DNA of 24,589 bases from UBA1858 sp964636225 (GCA_964636225.1 CAZWQM010000021.1:1-24589), one strand, 5' to 3'; shown: positions 1 to 10,005, counted from the first letter of the stretch. Notes: a model not told the origin generated them from the letters alone. Translations and numbers: made by a program.

Positions 1-53
<53 letters not shown>

Positions 54-147
54 TCAATTTGGTAGATTTCGAGTTACGAATGTAAACATATCCCGAATCA
101 ATCTGAGCGAGGGAGTCTACGCAGCTAGGCGTGATATTTCAAGAAGT

Positions 148-168
148 TTAAAATCGGAGGTATTTTAA
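148..168 (-). terminator. Weak AT-only hairpin just after nuoN
   Basis: A perfect 7-bp inverted repeat (148-154 and 162-168, TTAAAAT/ATTTTAA) with a 7-nt loop sits directly after the nuoN stop codon. The stem is all A:T and no T-run follows on the minus strand, so it is at best a weak 3'-end structure. I see no good intrinsic terminator between nuoN and the tRNA, so read-through of the nuo transcript into the tRNA is possible. Confidence 0.2.
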
Positions 169-1596
169 TCAGCTAAAAGCGTATTTACACAGATCAATTA
201 TGCCCTGAGGGGTTAAAAATAAACCAACCACCAACAATGCGTGCAAACTCAGCACCAGAGTGTGCCCTACTGGAAGCGCCTCCCTTTCTATTTGCGTCCC
301 CTCCTCAAAATACATCATCTTAATCACGCGCAAATAATAAAATGTGCCAATTACAGAAGAAACCACTGCGATGACGGCCAAAGTCACGTCTGCATTGGCA
401 AGCAAAACCTGCAGTACATTCAGTTTCGCATAGAAACCAACAGTCATTGGAATGCCAGCCATTGAAAACATCAGCAACAACATTAGAAAAGCTAGCCAAG
501 GATAATTACTCGACAAGCCTTTCAGATCATCCAAATTCTCTATACTGTAATTCAGTCTTTCTACACACAACAATATTCCAAAAACCGCCGAACTCATCAG
601 CGCATAGATCAAGGTATAGAATAAAGCGCTTGAATAACCATCCGTGCTGCCCAGTTGAAGTCCCAATAAAATATAGCCCACATGACCAATTGTTGAATAA
701 CCCAACATGCGTCTTAAGTTGGATTGTGCAATTGCAATAACGTTGCCTGCAACTAAAGACAGTACCGCCAAAATAATGAGCGCTTGTTGCCAGTATTCGT
801 GCATAAACTGCAGACCACTCATAAGCAGACGTAATGCCAATAGTAAACCCGCGATCTTAGGCACACTGGCAATTAATAATGTCACCGACAGAGGAGCACC
901 TTGATATACATCCGGTAACCACATATGAAATGGCACTGCCCCCAGCTTAAAGGCCAGACCAATCACAATGAAAATAACTGCCGCAATAATACCTATCCCC
1001 ATTTCGTTTTCGACAGTTAACTCATACAAATACAAACTTCCCGTGAGACCATAAATAAGAGATATACCGTACAGCAGAAAACCTGACGCTATAGCGCCTA
1101 ATACAAAATATTTAATCGCAGCCTCTGCACTTATCGAGTTGTCTCTGTCCATGGCGACTAACGCATACATAGACAGTGAAAGCAGTTCCAGCCCCAGATA
1201 TATCATCAACAAGTGATTTGCTGAACAAATCAACATCATGCCCAATAATGAAAACAGCGCGAGCGAGTAATACTCACCACGCGGAAAATTCTGTGTATTT
1301 ATAAAACCTCGCGAATACAACAGAACAATCATCATAAACACGCTCATGGATGATTTGGCCAAAACAGACAAGTTGTCACGAATATAAAAATCATTGAAAA
1401 ATGACCCGGCGGGTTCGGAAAACTGACGCGCGCATAAATAAAGCACCCCCAGCAATATCACTTGCGCCAGCACAAATGTCGAATGATTGCGTGAAGACAT
1501 AAATGCACCCATCAGCAAGACAAGACAGGCGCCCAGCAATAGCATTATTTCAGGAATTGCCAGTAAATAATTCATGGCCATGACTTCAATCTGCAT
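169..1596 (-). CDS. nuoN: NADH-quinone oxidoreductase subunit N
   Basis: Antiporter-like proton-pumping subunit of the complex I membrane arm, 475 aa, a normal length for the family. It is almost wholly hydrophobic with about 14 predicted membrane helices. Family key residues are visible: a membrane glutamate in YLGLELLSLSMYALVAM (E137) and a lysine in GLAFKLGAVPFHMWLPDVYQG (K217). The start ATG at 1596 lies 1 nt after the nuoM stop, indicating translational coupling; in-frame ATGs at residues 6 and 8 are alternative starts. It is the last gene of the nuo operon. Intact, no oddities seen. Confidence 0.97.
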   Translation of the reverse strand: MQIEVMAMNYLLAIPEIMLLLGACLVLLMGAFMSSRNHSTFVLAQVILLGVLYLCARQFSEPAGSFFNDFYIRDNLSVLAKSSMSVFMMIVLLYSRGFINTQNFPRGEYYSLALFSLLGMMLICSANHLLMIYLGLELLSLSMYALVAMDRDNSISAEAAIKYFVLGAIASGFLLYGISLIYGLTGSLYLYELTVENEMGIGIIAAVIFIVIGLAFKLGAVPFHMWLPDVYQGAPLSVTLLIASVPKIAGLLLALRLLMSGLQFMHEYWQQALIILAVLSLVAGNVIAIAQSNLRRMLGYSTIGHVGYILLGLQLGSTDGYSSALFYTLIYALMSSAVFGILLCVERLNYSIENLDDLKGLSSNYPWLAFLMLLLMFSMAGIPMTVGFYAKLNVLQVLLANADVTLAVIAVVSSVIGTFYYLRVIKMMYFEEGTQIEREALPVGHTLVLSLHALLVVGLFLTPQGIIDLCKYAFS

Positions 1597-1597
1597 A

Positions 1598-3100
1598 TCA
1601 GGAAACCTTTGCCATCATGGCCGAATCAAGTATTTTCTGGAGCGAAGGTTGTAGGTATTCAACCAAAGGCGCAGGCCAGACACCCATCACAATAACCAAA
1701 ATGGCCAGCGTCAGCAGTACAGAGAATTCGCGCAGATTAACATCTTGCAAAGTCGCAACCGTATCATTTAGCACCTCACCAAATATCACGCGCTTAACCA
1801 GCCACAAGGAATACGCCGCCCCAACAATCAAGGTCACGGCTGCAAGTGCTGCATAGATCGCACTGGCATCAAAGCTGGCAATAATCACCATAAACTCACC
1901 GACAAATCCGGAAGTCCCGGGCAAGCCGGAATTGGCCATTGCGAACAACACCATTAGCGCTGCAAATACAGGCATGCTGTTGATGACACCTTGATAATCT
2001 TCAATATTGCGTGTATGCATACGATCATAAAGCACCCCCACACATAAAAATAATGCACCAGATATAAACCCGTGGGATATCATCTGCATCATTCCACCTT
2101 GTAACGCTAGCATTTGAAAATCTGTATTGACTGAGTTTATTTGATAAATGACAAACACACCCAGTGTCACAAAACCCATATGTGCGATAGAAGAATAGGC
2201 TATCAGTTTCTTCATATCTTTTTGCGCCAATGCAACGAAACCGATGTACACAATCGCGACTAACGACATGGTAATTAACAACCAATCCAGCTCGCGACTG
2301 GCATCCGGTGTAATAGGCAGGTTAAAACGCAAGAACCCATAGCCACCGATTTTGAGCATTATAGCAGCCAGAATAACCGAGCCCCCGGTGGGTGCTTCAA
2401 CGTGCGCATCCGGCAACCATGTATGCACTGGCCACATGGGCACCTTGACGGCAAAGGCAATCAGGAAGGCAAGAAAGATAGAGATCTGAACGGATAGCGG
2501 TATAGCGACTCTGGATAACTCTGCAATTTCAAAACTGCCTGTCTGCGAGTACAGATAAAGCAGCGCGATTAACATAAAAACTGACCCCAGAAAGGTGTAC
2601 AGGAAAAATTTAATTGTGGCGTATACGCGCCGAGGGCCACCCCACATACCGATAATTAAAAACATGGGAATCAGCATAGCCTCAAAAAATACATAAAACA
2701 GCATGGCATCCAGCGCGCTGAATACACCTACCATTAAACCTTCGAGCAATAAAAATGCGGCCAAATAATTATGAATTTGATGTTTAACATTCGCCCAGCT
2801 GGCAATAACCACGATTAACGTCATAAACACGGTTAACACAATGAGTGTTATGGAAATAGCGTCCACACCCAATGCATAGTAGATATCAAAAGCTTCTATC
2901 CAATTGTGCTTTTCTACAAATTGCATCTCAGCAGTGATTTTGGATGTAACTATCAGCAGCAGTGCAAAAGCCATCTCAACTATTGAAATAAATAATGCAA
3001 ACCACTTCATGCCCTCGCCCACTTCTCTACCCAGCATCATTGTCAGGACCGCAGCAACAATTGGCAGCCAGATTAATGTGCTAAGAAGTGGTATTTCCAT
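1598..3100 (-). CDS. nuoM: NADH-quinone oxidoreductase subunit M
   Basis: Second antiporter-like proton pump of the complex I membrane arm, 500 aa. The conserved membrane glutamate lies in FYVFFEAMLIPMFLIIGMWG (E140), and the discontinuous-helix lysine in AFAVKVPMWPVHTWLPDAHV (K219), followed by the EAPTGGSVILAAIMLKIGGYG signature. About 14 membrane helices are expected. It starts 11 nt after nuoL and its stop is 1 nt before nuoN, within the operon. In the assembled complex it lies between NuoL and NuoN. Intact. Confidence 0.97.
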   Translation of the reverse strand: MEIPLLSTLIWLPIVAAVLTMMLGREVGEGMKWFALFISIVEMAFALLLIVTSKITAEMQFVEKHNWIEAFDIYYALGVDAISITLIVLTVFMTLIVVIASWANVKHQIHNYLAAFLLLEGLMVGVFSALDAMLFYVFFEAMLIPMFLIIGMWGGPRRVYATIKFFLYTFLGSVFMLIALLYLYSQTGSFEIAELSRVAIPLSVQISIFLAFLIAFAVKVPMWPVHTWLPDAHVEAPTGGSVILAAIMLKIGGYGFLRFNLPITPDASRELDWLLITMSLVAIVYIGFVALAQKDMKKLIAYSSIAHMGFVTLGVFVIYQINSVNTDFQMLALQGGMMQMISHGFISGALFLCVGVLYDRMHTRNIEDYQGVINSMPVFAALMVLFAMANSGLPGTSGFVGEFMVIIASFDASAIYAALAAVTLIVGAAYSLWLVKRVIFGEVLNDTVATLQDVNLREFSVLLTLAILVIVMGVWPAPLVEYLQPSLQKILDSAMMAKVS

Positions 3101-3111
3101 GTCTGACAGAC

Positions 3112-5070
3112 CTAATTTTTGAAATAAAAGTAGGTTAATAAACCTAGCAAGCCAATAATCATGGCAAAGGCATACTGATACAAATAGCCACTTTGTATTT
3201 TGCGTAACTGTACCGACACCCCTTTTACAGTCGCTGCCGCCCCATTCACCATCAGGCCATCAATCAGCAAACGATCCCCTAACAACGAAGCCACTTTTCC
3301 TGCGCCTACACCCAACCCGGCAAAGCCTTTAACAAACAGCCAGTCAAAGCCGTATTTTTTACTGAGAATATATTTTGGCAGTGCAAATATCGGCGCCAGC
3401 AATACCGGAAGACGCGGGAATAACAGATAACACAGCCATGCCAACGCGATTCCAGCGACTAGCAGATAAAATGCTAGCGCAGTAAAACCATGCATAATCA
3501 TTTCTTTCACACCGTGGAAATGCTCAGACATTTTATGCATGACATGATGTTGCTCACTCACATAGATGGAAGATGCAAAATAGTCACTGTAAACCATAGG
3601 TTCAATCACGTAGCCTGCCAGCACGCTGCATATCGCCAATACAATTAGTGGCCCAGTCACCACTTTAGGAGTCTCATGCACATGTGAATAAGTATCATCA
3701 GTCATGCGCGTTTGACCATGAAATACGAGAAAGAATAAACGCAAAGAATAAAATGCTGTAATCAAAACGCCCGACAATACCATCCAATACACATAATTCG
3801 CACCCGGCAGTTCAGATAAATACACGGCTTCTATAATCGACTCTTTAGAGAAGAAACCAGAAAAAGCGGGGAAACCGATCAGTGCCAGAGTACCTATTAA
3901 CGACGTAACATAAGTCACTGGCATACGTTTCCACAAACCACCCATTTTTCGAATATCCTGCTCATGATGCATTGCAATAATTACAGAGCCAGCAGACAAA
4001 AATAACAATGCCTTAAAGAATGCATGTGTGTAAAGATGAAAAATTGCCAGAGAATAAGCGGACACACCCAGAGCCACTGTCATGTATCCCAGTTGTGACA
4101 AGGTCGAGTAAGCCACGACTTTTTTGATGTCATCTTGCACGGTCGCCACCAGCCCCATAAAGAAGGCAGTAATCGCCCCCACAAACATAATAAACTGCAA
4201 TGCTGTCTCACTCAGTTCAAATAGAGGTGACATGCGAGCCACCATGAAGATACCTGCCGTGACCATGGTTGCCGCATGAATGAGTGCAGATATAGGTGTG
4301 GGACCTTCCATTGAATCCGGCAGCCATACATGCAGGGGAACTTGTGCCGACTTGCCCATCGCACCCACAAATAGTGCAATGCATATAAACGTAATCAGTG
4401 AAATTTGAATATTTTCTGTGATTATCAGCTGTGATTGGGTAAGACCGGGAGCTGAGACAAACACCTGCGAGTAATCAAGACTTGATGTAGAGATAGCTAT
4501 GGCTGCAATACCGAGCAAAAACCCAAAATCGCCTACTCGGTTAACCAAAAATGCTTTTATGTTCGCGACAATAGCAGTGGGGCGTGTATACCAGAAACCT
4601 ATCAGCAGATAAGAAACCAATCCCACGGCTTCCCAGCCAAAGAATAACTGCAAAAAGTTATTCGACATCACCAGCATCAGCATGGCAAAAGTAAAAAGCG
4701 AAATATAGCTAAAGAAACGCTTATACCCCGGATCATCATGCATATAACCAATGGTGTATACATGCACCATGAGTGATACCGAAGTTACCACCATCATCAT
4801 GGTTACGGTTAACGAGTCAACCAAAAAACCAATCCCTAAAGAGAAACTTCCAACAGTTGCCCATTCATACACCGGAAAATTTTGCGGGACAAAACCGGTC
4901 AAATACAACTGATAAAAAATCAGCATGGATGAAAACAGAGACAATAAAACACCACCAATAGTGATCAAGTGCGCATGCGATCTGCTCAACCATTTACCCA
5001 GCAAGCCTACCAGCACTGAACCCAGCAATGGCGCAACAACGGTGATTAGACATAGCTGCAAAAGATCCAT
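3112..5070 (-). CDS. nuoL: NADH-quinone oxidoreductase subunit L
   Basis: Distal antiporter-like proton pump of complex I, 652 aa. Key residues are visible: glutamate in LFFGWEAVGLVSYLLIGFW (E147), lysine in FVGAMGKSAQVPLHVWLPD (K240), and the following DSMEGPTPISALIHAATMV segment. The extended C-terminal region after about residue 500 is as expected for NuoL, which carries a long lateral amphipathic helix lying along NuoM and NuoN, plus a final anchoring membrane helix (FAMIIGLLGLLTYFYF at the end). The start ATG at 5070 is 3 nt after the nuoK stop. Intact. Confidence 0.97.
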   Translation of the reverse strand: MDLLQLCLITVVAPLLGSVLVGLLGKWLSRSHAHLITIGGVLLSLFSSMLIFYQLYLTGFVPQNFPVYEWATVGSFSLGIGFLVDSLTVTMMMVVTSVSLMVHVYTIGYMHDDPGYKRFFSYISLFTFAMLMLVMSNNFLQLFFGWEAVGLVSYLLIGFWYTRPTAIVANIKAFLVNRVGDFGFLLGIAAIAISTSSLDYSQVFVSAPGLTQSQLIITENIQISLITFICIALFVGAMGKSAQVPLHVWLPDSMEGPTPISALIHAATMVTAGIFMVARMSPLFELSETALQFIMFVGAITAFFMGLVATVQDDIKKVVAYSTLSQLGYMTVALGVSAYSLAIFHLYTHAFFKALLFLSAGSVIIAMHHEQDIRKMGGLWKRMPVTYVTSLIGTLALIGFPAFSGFFSKESIIEAVYLSELPGANYVYWMVLSGVLITAFYSLRLFFLVFHGQTRMTDDTYSHVHETPKVVTGPLIVLAICSVLAGYVIEPMVYSDYFASSIYVSEQHHVMHKMSEHFHGVKEMIMHGFTALAFYLLVAGIALAWLCYLLFPRLPVLLAPIFALPKYILSKKYGFDWLFVKGFAGLGVGAGKVASLLGDRLLIDGLMVNGAAATVKGVSVQLRKIQSGYLYQYAFAMIIGLLGLLTYFYFKN

Positions 5071-5073
5071 CGC

Positions 5074-5379
5074 CTAGCCCTTCATCTCGTCAAGGTCCTG
5101 CACGTTAATCGTGCCACAATTACGAAACACAATCACAAGAATCGCTAAACCAATTGCTGCTTCTGCCGCGGCTACCGTCAGAATAAAAAACACAAACACT
5201 TGCCCGGCAAGATCATTCAGATAATAGGAAAAAGCGATAAAGTTAATGTTGACTGCTAACAGCATCAGCTCAATTGACATCAACAATAGAATTAGATTTT
5301 TGCGATTCATGAATATACCTGCAATTGCAAGCGAAAAGAGAATCGCGCCTAAGACAAGAAAATGAGTGATGGTAATCAT
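5074..5379 (-). CDS. nuoK: NADH-quinone oxidoreductase subunit K
   Basis: Small membrane subunit of complex I (MrpC-like), 101 aa, the usual length, with three membrane helices. The two buried glutamates that E. coli NuoK uses in proton transfer (E36 and E72) are present at E37 (LLLMSIELMLLAVN) and E73 (LTVAAAEAAIGLAILV). It starts 11 nt after nuoJ and ends 3 nt before nuoL. It forms part of the fourth proton path with NuoJ, NuoA and NuoH. Intact. Confidence 0.97.
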   Translation of the reverse strand: MITITHFLVLGAILFSLAIAGIFMNRKNLILLLMSIELMLLAVNINFIAFSYYLNDLAGQVFVFFILTVAAAEAAIGLAILVIVFRNCGTINVQDLDEMKG

Positions 5380-5390
5380 ACAATTTTAAC

Positions 5391-5993
5391 TCAGTATCTT
5401 TCCCTGTCTTCACTGGCCAGCGAAACGATTCTAATTCTGTCTTTTGCCTTAACTTTGACCTGTTCTGCAGGATTCTGACTTTGAGTTGTGAGCCGCGTGC
5501 GTAAAGTCAGTACAATCGCGGCAATAATCGCAACTAATAAAATCACGGCAGCGGTTTCAAATGGCAGCAAATATTGGGTATATAAAATCTCACCCAAAGC
5601 ATGCGTATTTCCTTGCTCAGATGCAAAGCCAGAAACAGGTTCAATCCTTAAGTCTTTAGTGAGCATTACCAGCACTAATTCAGCAATCATGATCAGCGAA
5701 ATAACGATTGCTACTGGCATGAATTTGACAAAACCTTCGCGCAATTTTGCTATATTAATATTCAGCATCATGACAACAAATAAAAACAGCACCATGACAG
5801 CACCGACATAAACCAGCACCAATGTAATCGCTAAAAATTCCGCTTCAAGTAACAACCAGATTGCTGAAGCTGTAAAAAATACCAGCACCAAACTGAGTAT
5901 GGAGTGAACCGGGTTCCTGGCAGTAATCATACGCAATGCTGCAGCTACCATAATGGCAGAGAACACATAAAATATGATGAGTTCAAATGTCAT
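5391..5993 (-). CDS. nuoJ: NADH-quinone oxidoreductase subunit J
   Basis: Membrane subunit of complex I, 200 aa, with five predicted helices followed by a charged C-terminal tail (from about residue 168, TRLTTQSQNPAEQ and onward) on one side of the membrane. The family hallmark lies in the third helix region, EFLAITLVLVYVGAVMVLFLFVVMML, which includes the flexible pi-bulge helix involved in coupling. It starts 16 nt after the nuoI stop and ends 11 nt before nuoK. Intact. Confidence 0.96.
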   Translation of the reverse strand: MTFELIIFYVFSAIMVAAALRMITARNPVHSILSLVLVFFTASAIWLLLEAEFLAITLVLVYVGAVMVLFLFVVMMLNINIAKLREGFVKFMPVAIVISLIMIAELVLVMLTKDLRIEPVSGFASEQGNTHALGEILYTQYLLPFETAAVILLVAIIAAIVLTLRTRLTTQSQNPAEQVKVKAKDRIRIVSLASEDRERY

Positions 5994-6009
5994 TTTATTT
6001 TATTAAAGA

Positions 6010-6489
6010 TTATCTATACGCTGCATCGACTTCACGGTCGTGAGCAATTTGCTGCTCATACTTGTCGCCAATTTTAAGCAAATCCTGTTTCCTCATTATT
6101 TGCTCACCTCGATTTTCAAAGTGATATTCAAAATTCCTTGTTTCTACAATCGCATCAACCGGACAGGCTTCTTCACAGAATCCACAATAAATACATTTGA
6201 ACAAATCGATATCATAGCGGGTTGTTCTTCTTGTGCCATCTTCACGCTCATCTGTGTCAATTGTAATTGCCAGCGCGGGGCATACTGCTTCGCATAACTT
6301 GCATCCAATACATCGTTCTTCTCCACTCGGATAACGTCTTAATGCATGTAAGCCGCGGAAACGTGGTGACTGTGGCGTTTTTTCTTCAGGATATTGAACG
6401 GTAATCTTCCTGGCACCCAGTTTTTTCCCGGTCAGTGAAAGACCTTTTAACAATTCCCATAAAGAAAAACTTTTTAGAAAATGCTTCAT
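6010..6489 (-). CDS. nuoI: NADH-quinone oxidoreductase subunit I (8Fe ferredoxin-like)
   Basis: Peripheral-arm subunit that carries two [4Fe-4S] clusters (N6a/N6b) passing electrons from NuoG towards NuoB. Two CxxCxxCxxxCP motifs are visible: CIGCKLCEAVCP (C60, C63, C66, C70) and CIYCGFCEEACP (C99, C102, C105, C109). I chose the start at 6489 (159 aa, MKHFLKSF) over an upstream in-frame ATG at 6507. A strong Shine-Dalgarno stretch AAAGGTGGA lies a few bases before 6489 and nothing comparable precedes 6507. It lies 58 nt after nuoH, the largest gap in the operon. N-terminal amphipathic residues suit its docking at the membrane. Confidence 0.96.
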   Translation of the reverse strand: MKHFLKSFSLWELLKGLSLTGKKLGARKITVQYPEEKTPQSPRFRGLHALRRYPSGEERCIGCKLCEAVCPALAITIDTDEREDGTRRTTRYDIDLFKCIYCGFCEEACPVDAIVETRNFEYHFENRGEQIMRKQDLLKIGDKYEQQIAHDREVDAAYR

Positions 6490-6547
6490 CAATCCACCTT
6501 TATACATAACTGTAGACTTGCGTGAACTGCGCCTATCACAGATTCAT

Positions 6548-7606
6548 TCAATCGAACCATGGCCCTACTCCATAAGCAATGGCAATACCTTCGACAAATA
6601 TCCAGACCAGAGTCACTGGTATGAGCACTTTCCAGCCCAGACGCATGATTTGGTCATAACGATAGCGCGGGAAAGTAGCTCTAAACCATAAAAAGCAAAA
6701 TATAAAAAACGATGTTTTAATAAAAAACCAGTGCGGTCCTGAATCAAATACCGCACCCACGTATGGCGTGTTGACTAATACTTCAATATTCTCCAGCGGG
6801 CTTAACCACCCCCCCATAAACAACAAAGCAGTTAACGCAGAAATCAAAATGATGTTGGCATATTCTGCTAAAAAGAAAACCGCAAAACCCATGCCTGAGT
6901 ATTCCACATGAAAACCGGCTACAATTTCTGATTCTCCTTCGGCCACATCAAAAGGAGCACGGTTGGTCTCCGCCACGCCGGAAATGAGATACACAACAAA
7001 CAAGGGCAGTAAAGGCAACCAGTACCAATGTGTCACGCCACCACTCTGCGCACGCACAATATCAGTTAAATTTAAACTTCCGCTTGCCATTAGCACACCC
7101 ACCAAGGCAAAACCCATCGCAATTTCATAAGACACAATTTGCGCCGCTGATCGCAATGCGCCTAACAATGCATACTTCGAATTGGAAGCCCAGCCTGCAA
7201 CAATAACGCCATAAACTCCCATGGAAGTTAATGCAAGCACATACAGTAGCCCGGCATTAATATCCGCAAAGCGCACACCCTCCGTGAGCGGTATCACCGC
7301 CCATGCAGCCAATGCGGGAACTATTGAGAGTACCGGCGCCAGACGAAACAGAAAATGGCTGGATTGAGTGGGAAGAATCATCTCCTTAGTCATCAACTTA
7401 AGCGCATCCGCAATTGGTTGCAGCCAACCTCTTGGACCTACACGGTTAGGACCAATACGTTGTTGAATGTAACCAATGATTTTTCTTTCTGCAAAAGTCA
7501 CATAGGCCACGGCTCCCATTAATGACAACAGGAAAATAACAATCAGGATTGAGGTAATCAGCAGATCTCGATACAGTTCAGGAATGGCATACCAATCGGA
7601 AATCAT
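6548..7606 (-). CDS. nuoH: NADH-quinone oxidoreductase subunit H
   Basis: Membrane subunit that forms the entrance of the quinone channel in complex I, 352 aa, with about eight helices. Highly conserved elements are present: GPNRVGPRGWLQPIADALKL (residues 52-71) and the acidic loop ETNRAPFDVAEGESEIVAGF and onward (213-238), whose carboxylates link quinone reduction to proton pumping. The start ATG at 7606 is 2 nt past the nuoG stop, suggesting translational coupling. Intact and of normal length. Confidence 0.97.
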   Translation of the reverse strand: MISDWYAIPELYRDLLITSILIVIFLLSLMGAVAYVTFAERKIIGYIQQRIGPNRVGPRGWLQPIADALKLMTKEMILPTQSSHFLFRLAPVLSIVPALAAWAVIPLTEGVRFADINAGLLYVLALTSMGVYGVIVAGWASNSKYALLGALRSAAQIVSYEIAMGFALVGVLMASGSLNLTDIVRAQSGGVTHWYWLPLLPLFVVYLISGVAETNRAPFDVAEGESEIVAGFHVEYSGMGFAVFFLAEYANIILISALTALLFMGGWLSPLENIEVLVNTPYVGAVFDSGPHWFFIKTSFFIFCFLWFRATFPRYRYDQIMRLGWKVLIPVTLVWIFVEGIAIAYGVGPWFD

Positions 7607-7608
7607 AA

Positions 7609-10005
7609 TTACGCCACCGATAGATTTTTTAACTGAACCTGCATATTCACACCATCCAGCTTCTCACTTCTTGGCAAGCCACGCGGAATATACACTGTGC
7701 CTGGGAGAATATTTGTGTTCATAACACACTGTAAAATACTGCTGTTATTATCCTGAGAAACTTTGACCCACTTCCCTGCAATCAAACCAAATTTTTCAAT
7801 ATCAAATGGATGCACCATCACCACAGACTCGTCCAGCGCCTGAGCCTGTCGTAATGAATGCGCATTTCTCACAAGAGAATCCACAGTGTAAATGGGCGTG
7901 GCACCAAGACTAAATATTGCATCCTCGTCAGTAGTTTCTACTGATATTTGGGGTAGCGAGACTAATGTGTTACTTAGTGTCTGAGTCTGATCAATTTTCC
8001 CTGATATTTCCTGACGTACATCATTAATATCCATGTATTCAAATCCGTCCAGTTGCAACGCCGCACCAAGCATACGCAAGATTTTCCAACCATGTTTACT
8101 GTCATCAGCGGATTCAACCACTGCCGAGTAATTTTGCCAGCGTCCTTCCATGTTAATCTTTGTACCCTCTGCCTCTGCATAACAGTTCAACGGCAATACC
8201 CAATCGCAATACTCATGCATCATTTCCGTCATAAATGAATTTATCGATATAACGACTTCCGCCTGTTTTAATGCAGCAACTGTTTTCACCGGCAGTAAAC
8301 AATCCCATTCAGGTTCAAAACCCATTATCAGGTACACTTTTCTTGGCGACTGAACCATTTGCGCGTAATCCATACCAGGCTCATTTGCAACTTCGGACAT
8401 AGTCAGTCTATGAGGTAATACCCCCAATAAAGATGCGCCGGCACAATTAGAAGCCATTGAGACATATCCAAATATTGCTTTACTTAACTGCGCTATCCAG
8501 TAGGTAACAGCCCTCAGGCTTGAGTATGCATAATGCTGCTGCATCAGGTTACCTATCAAAATGGTCGCATTAGTACTTTCCATTAATGCCTGAATAATGC
8601 TGGCAAGATTGTCATCATTATTTTTATCATCAAGAAGTGCATGCAATTCCCCGGGCAGTTGTACACCCGAGATATCACTAAGCTGGCCTAGCAATTGTAA
8701 TAATACAGGTAGCCAGTGCTGCGGCTTGACAATCACATGCTTGGTCAGTTTGATATGGAATTCGCAGTGTTGTGGATTCAATACAAACACTTTGGCCCCA
8801 CGCGCGCTGGCTTTACGAATCTTATGTGTCAGCATGGGCTGCTCGCAACGCATGTCAGAGCCGATAATAACGATTACATCCCGTGATTCTATTTCTGTAA
8901 TGCTTTGACCTAACCACGGAAATACGGGATCCGCTTCCTGATGCGTGAAATCTTCTCGATTAATTCGATGATCAATATTTTTAATGTTCAGTTTGCGCGC
9001 AATTTTTTGCAGCAGAAAAAGCTCTTCATTGCTTTGATTGGGGCTGACCAGAATCCCCACATCATCGGGCTGATATTTTTTCAATGTAGCTGCCACGTTT
9101 TGTATTGCATCAGACCAGTCGACGTTCTCCCACTCGCCATTTTCTTTTTTGGTTACCCGCGACACTCGATTTTCACTATACATGCCTTCATAACTAAATC
9201 GGTCACGATCCGATATCCAGGTTTCATTAATCTCAGGATTTTCGTTGGGCACCACTCGAATCACCTTATTACGCAGTGTATGCATAATCAGATTTGATCC
9301 AAAAGAGTCATGCACACTGATGCTGGGTTGCGCCGTCATTTCCCAGGCACGCGCTTTCATGCGCGAAGGTTTTGCATTCAGTGCGCCGACGGGACATAAA
9401 TCAATTACATTTCCAGATAACTCTGAAGACAGCGATTTCTCTACATAAGTACCTATCTCAACAAACTCACCGCGACCGGTAACACCTAATTCACTTATTC
9501 CTGCAATCTCATTGCCAAAGCGTACACAGCGTGTGCAGTGAATGCAGCGCGTCATGTCAGTTGAAACCAGAGGCCCGATATTTTTATCGCGCACCACTCG
9601 CTTTCTTTCATTGTAACGACTGACATCGCTGCCGTAGCCCATCGCTACATCCTGCAACTCACACTCACCCCCCTGATCACATACAGGGCAGTCCAACGGA
9701 TGGTTAATTAGCAGAAATTCCATCGTGCATTTTTGTGCATCCAATGCCAGCTTGGAATGCGTGTGCACTACCATACCCTCATTTACCGGTGTGGCACATG
9801 CAGGCAACGGCTTGGGCACTTTTTCAACTTCAACCATGCACATGCGGCAGTTTGCTGCGACGGATAAATGTTTGTGGTAACAAAATCTTGGAATATTCAC
9901 ACCCAGTTTATCTGCTGCTTCAATCAACATAGTATTGCGTGGCGTTTTTACTACAACGCCATCAATTGTGATTGTGACTAAATCCGCTGAACTTTGATCT
10001 GTCAT
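7609..10005 (-). CDS. nuoG: NADH-quinone oxidoreductase subunit G (catalytic, molybdopterin-oxidoreductase-like)
   Basis: Large electron-transfer subunit of the NADH module, 798 aa. The N-terminal [2Fe-2S] ferredoxin domain has C42, C53, C56 and C70. The His-Cys3 site of N5 is H102, C106, C109 and C115 (HPLDCPVCDQGGEC). The N4-type cluster has C154, C157, C160 and C204 (CIHCTRC ... CPVGA). The rest resembles the molybdopterin oxidoreductase fold without evidence of cofactor binding. The four cysteines of the optional N7 cluster found in E. coli are missing: the matching segment reads AQPSISVHDSFGSNL. The start ATG overlaps the nuoF stop as ATGA (10002-10005). The C-terminal region has diverged, as is usual for NuoG. 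Confidence 0.96.
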   Translation of the reverse strand: MTDQSSADLVTITIDGVVVKTPRNTMLIEAADKLGVNIPRFCYHKHLSVAANCRMCMVEVEKVPKPLPACATPVNEGMVVHTHSKLALDAQKCTMEFLLINHPLDCPVCDQGGECELQDVAMGYGSDVSRYNERKRVVRDKNIGPLVSTDMTRCIHCTRCVRFGNEIAGISELGVTGRGEFVEIGTYVEKSLSSELSGNVIDLCPVGALNAKPSRMKARAWEMTAQPSISVHDSFGSNLIMHTLRNKVIRVVPNENPEINETWISDRDRFSYEGMYSENRVSRVTKKENGEWENVDWSDAIQNVAATLKKYQPDDVGILVSPNQSNEELFLLQKIARKLNIKNIDHRINREDFTHQEADPVFPWLGQSITEIESRDVIVIIGSDMRCEQPMLTHKIRKASARGAKVFVLNPQHCEFHIKLTKHVIVKPQHWLPVLLQLLGQLSDISGVQLPGELHALLDDKNNDDNLASIIQALMESTNATILIGNLMQQHYAYSSLRAVTYWIAQLSKAIFGYVSMASNCAGASLLGVLPHRLTMSEVANEPGMDYAQMVQSPRKVYLIMGFEPEWDCLLPVKTVAALKQAEVVISINSFMTEMMHEYCDWVLPLNCYAEAEGTKINMEGRWQNYSAVVESADDSKHGWKILRMLGAALQLDGFEYMDINDVRQEISGKIDQTQTLSNTLVSLPQISVETTDEDAIFSLGATPIYTVDSLVRNAHSLRQAQALDESVVMVHPFDIEKFGLIAGKWVKVSQDNNSSILQCVMNTNILPGTVYIPRGLPRSEKLDGVNMQVQLKNLSVA

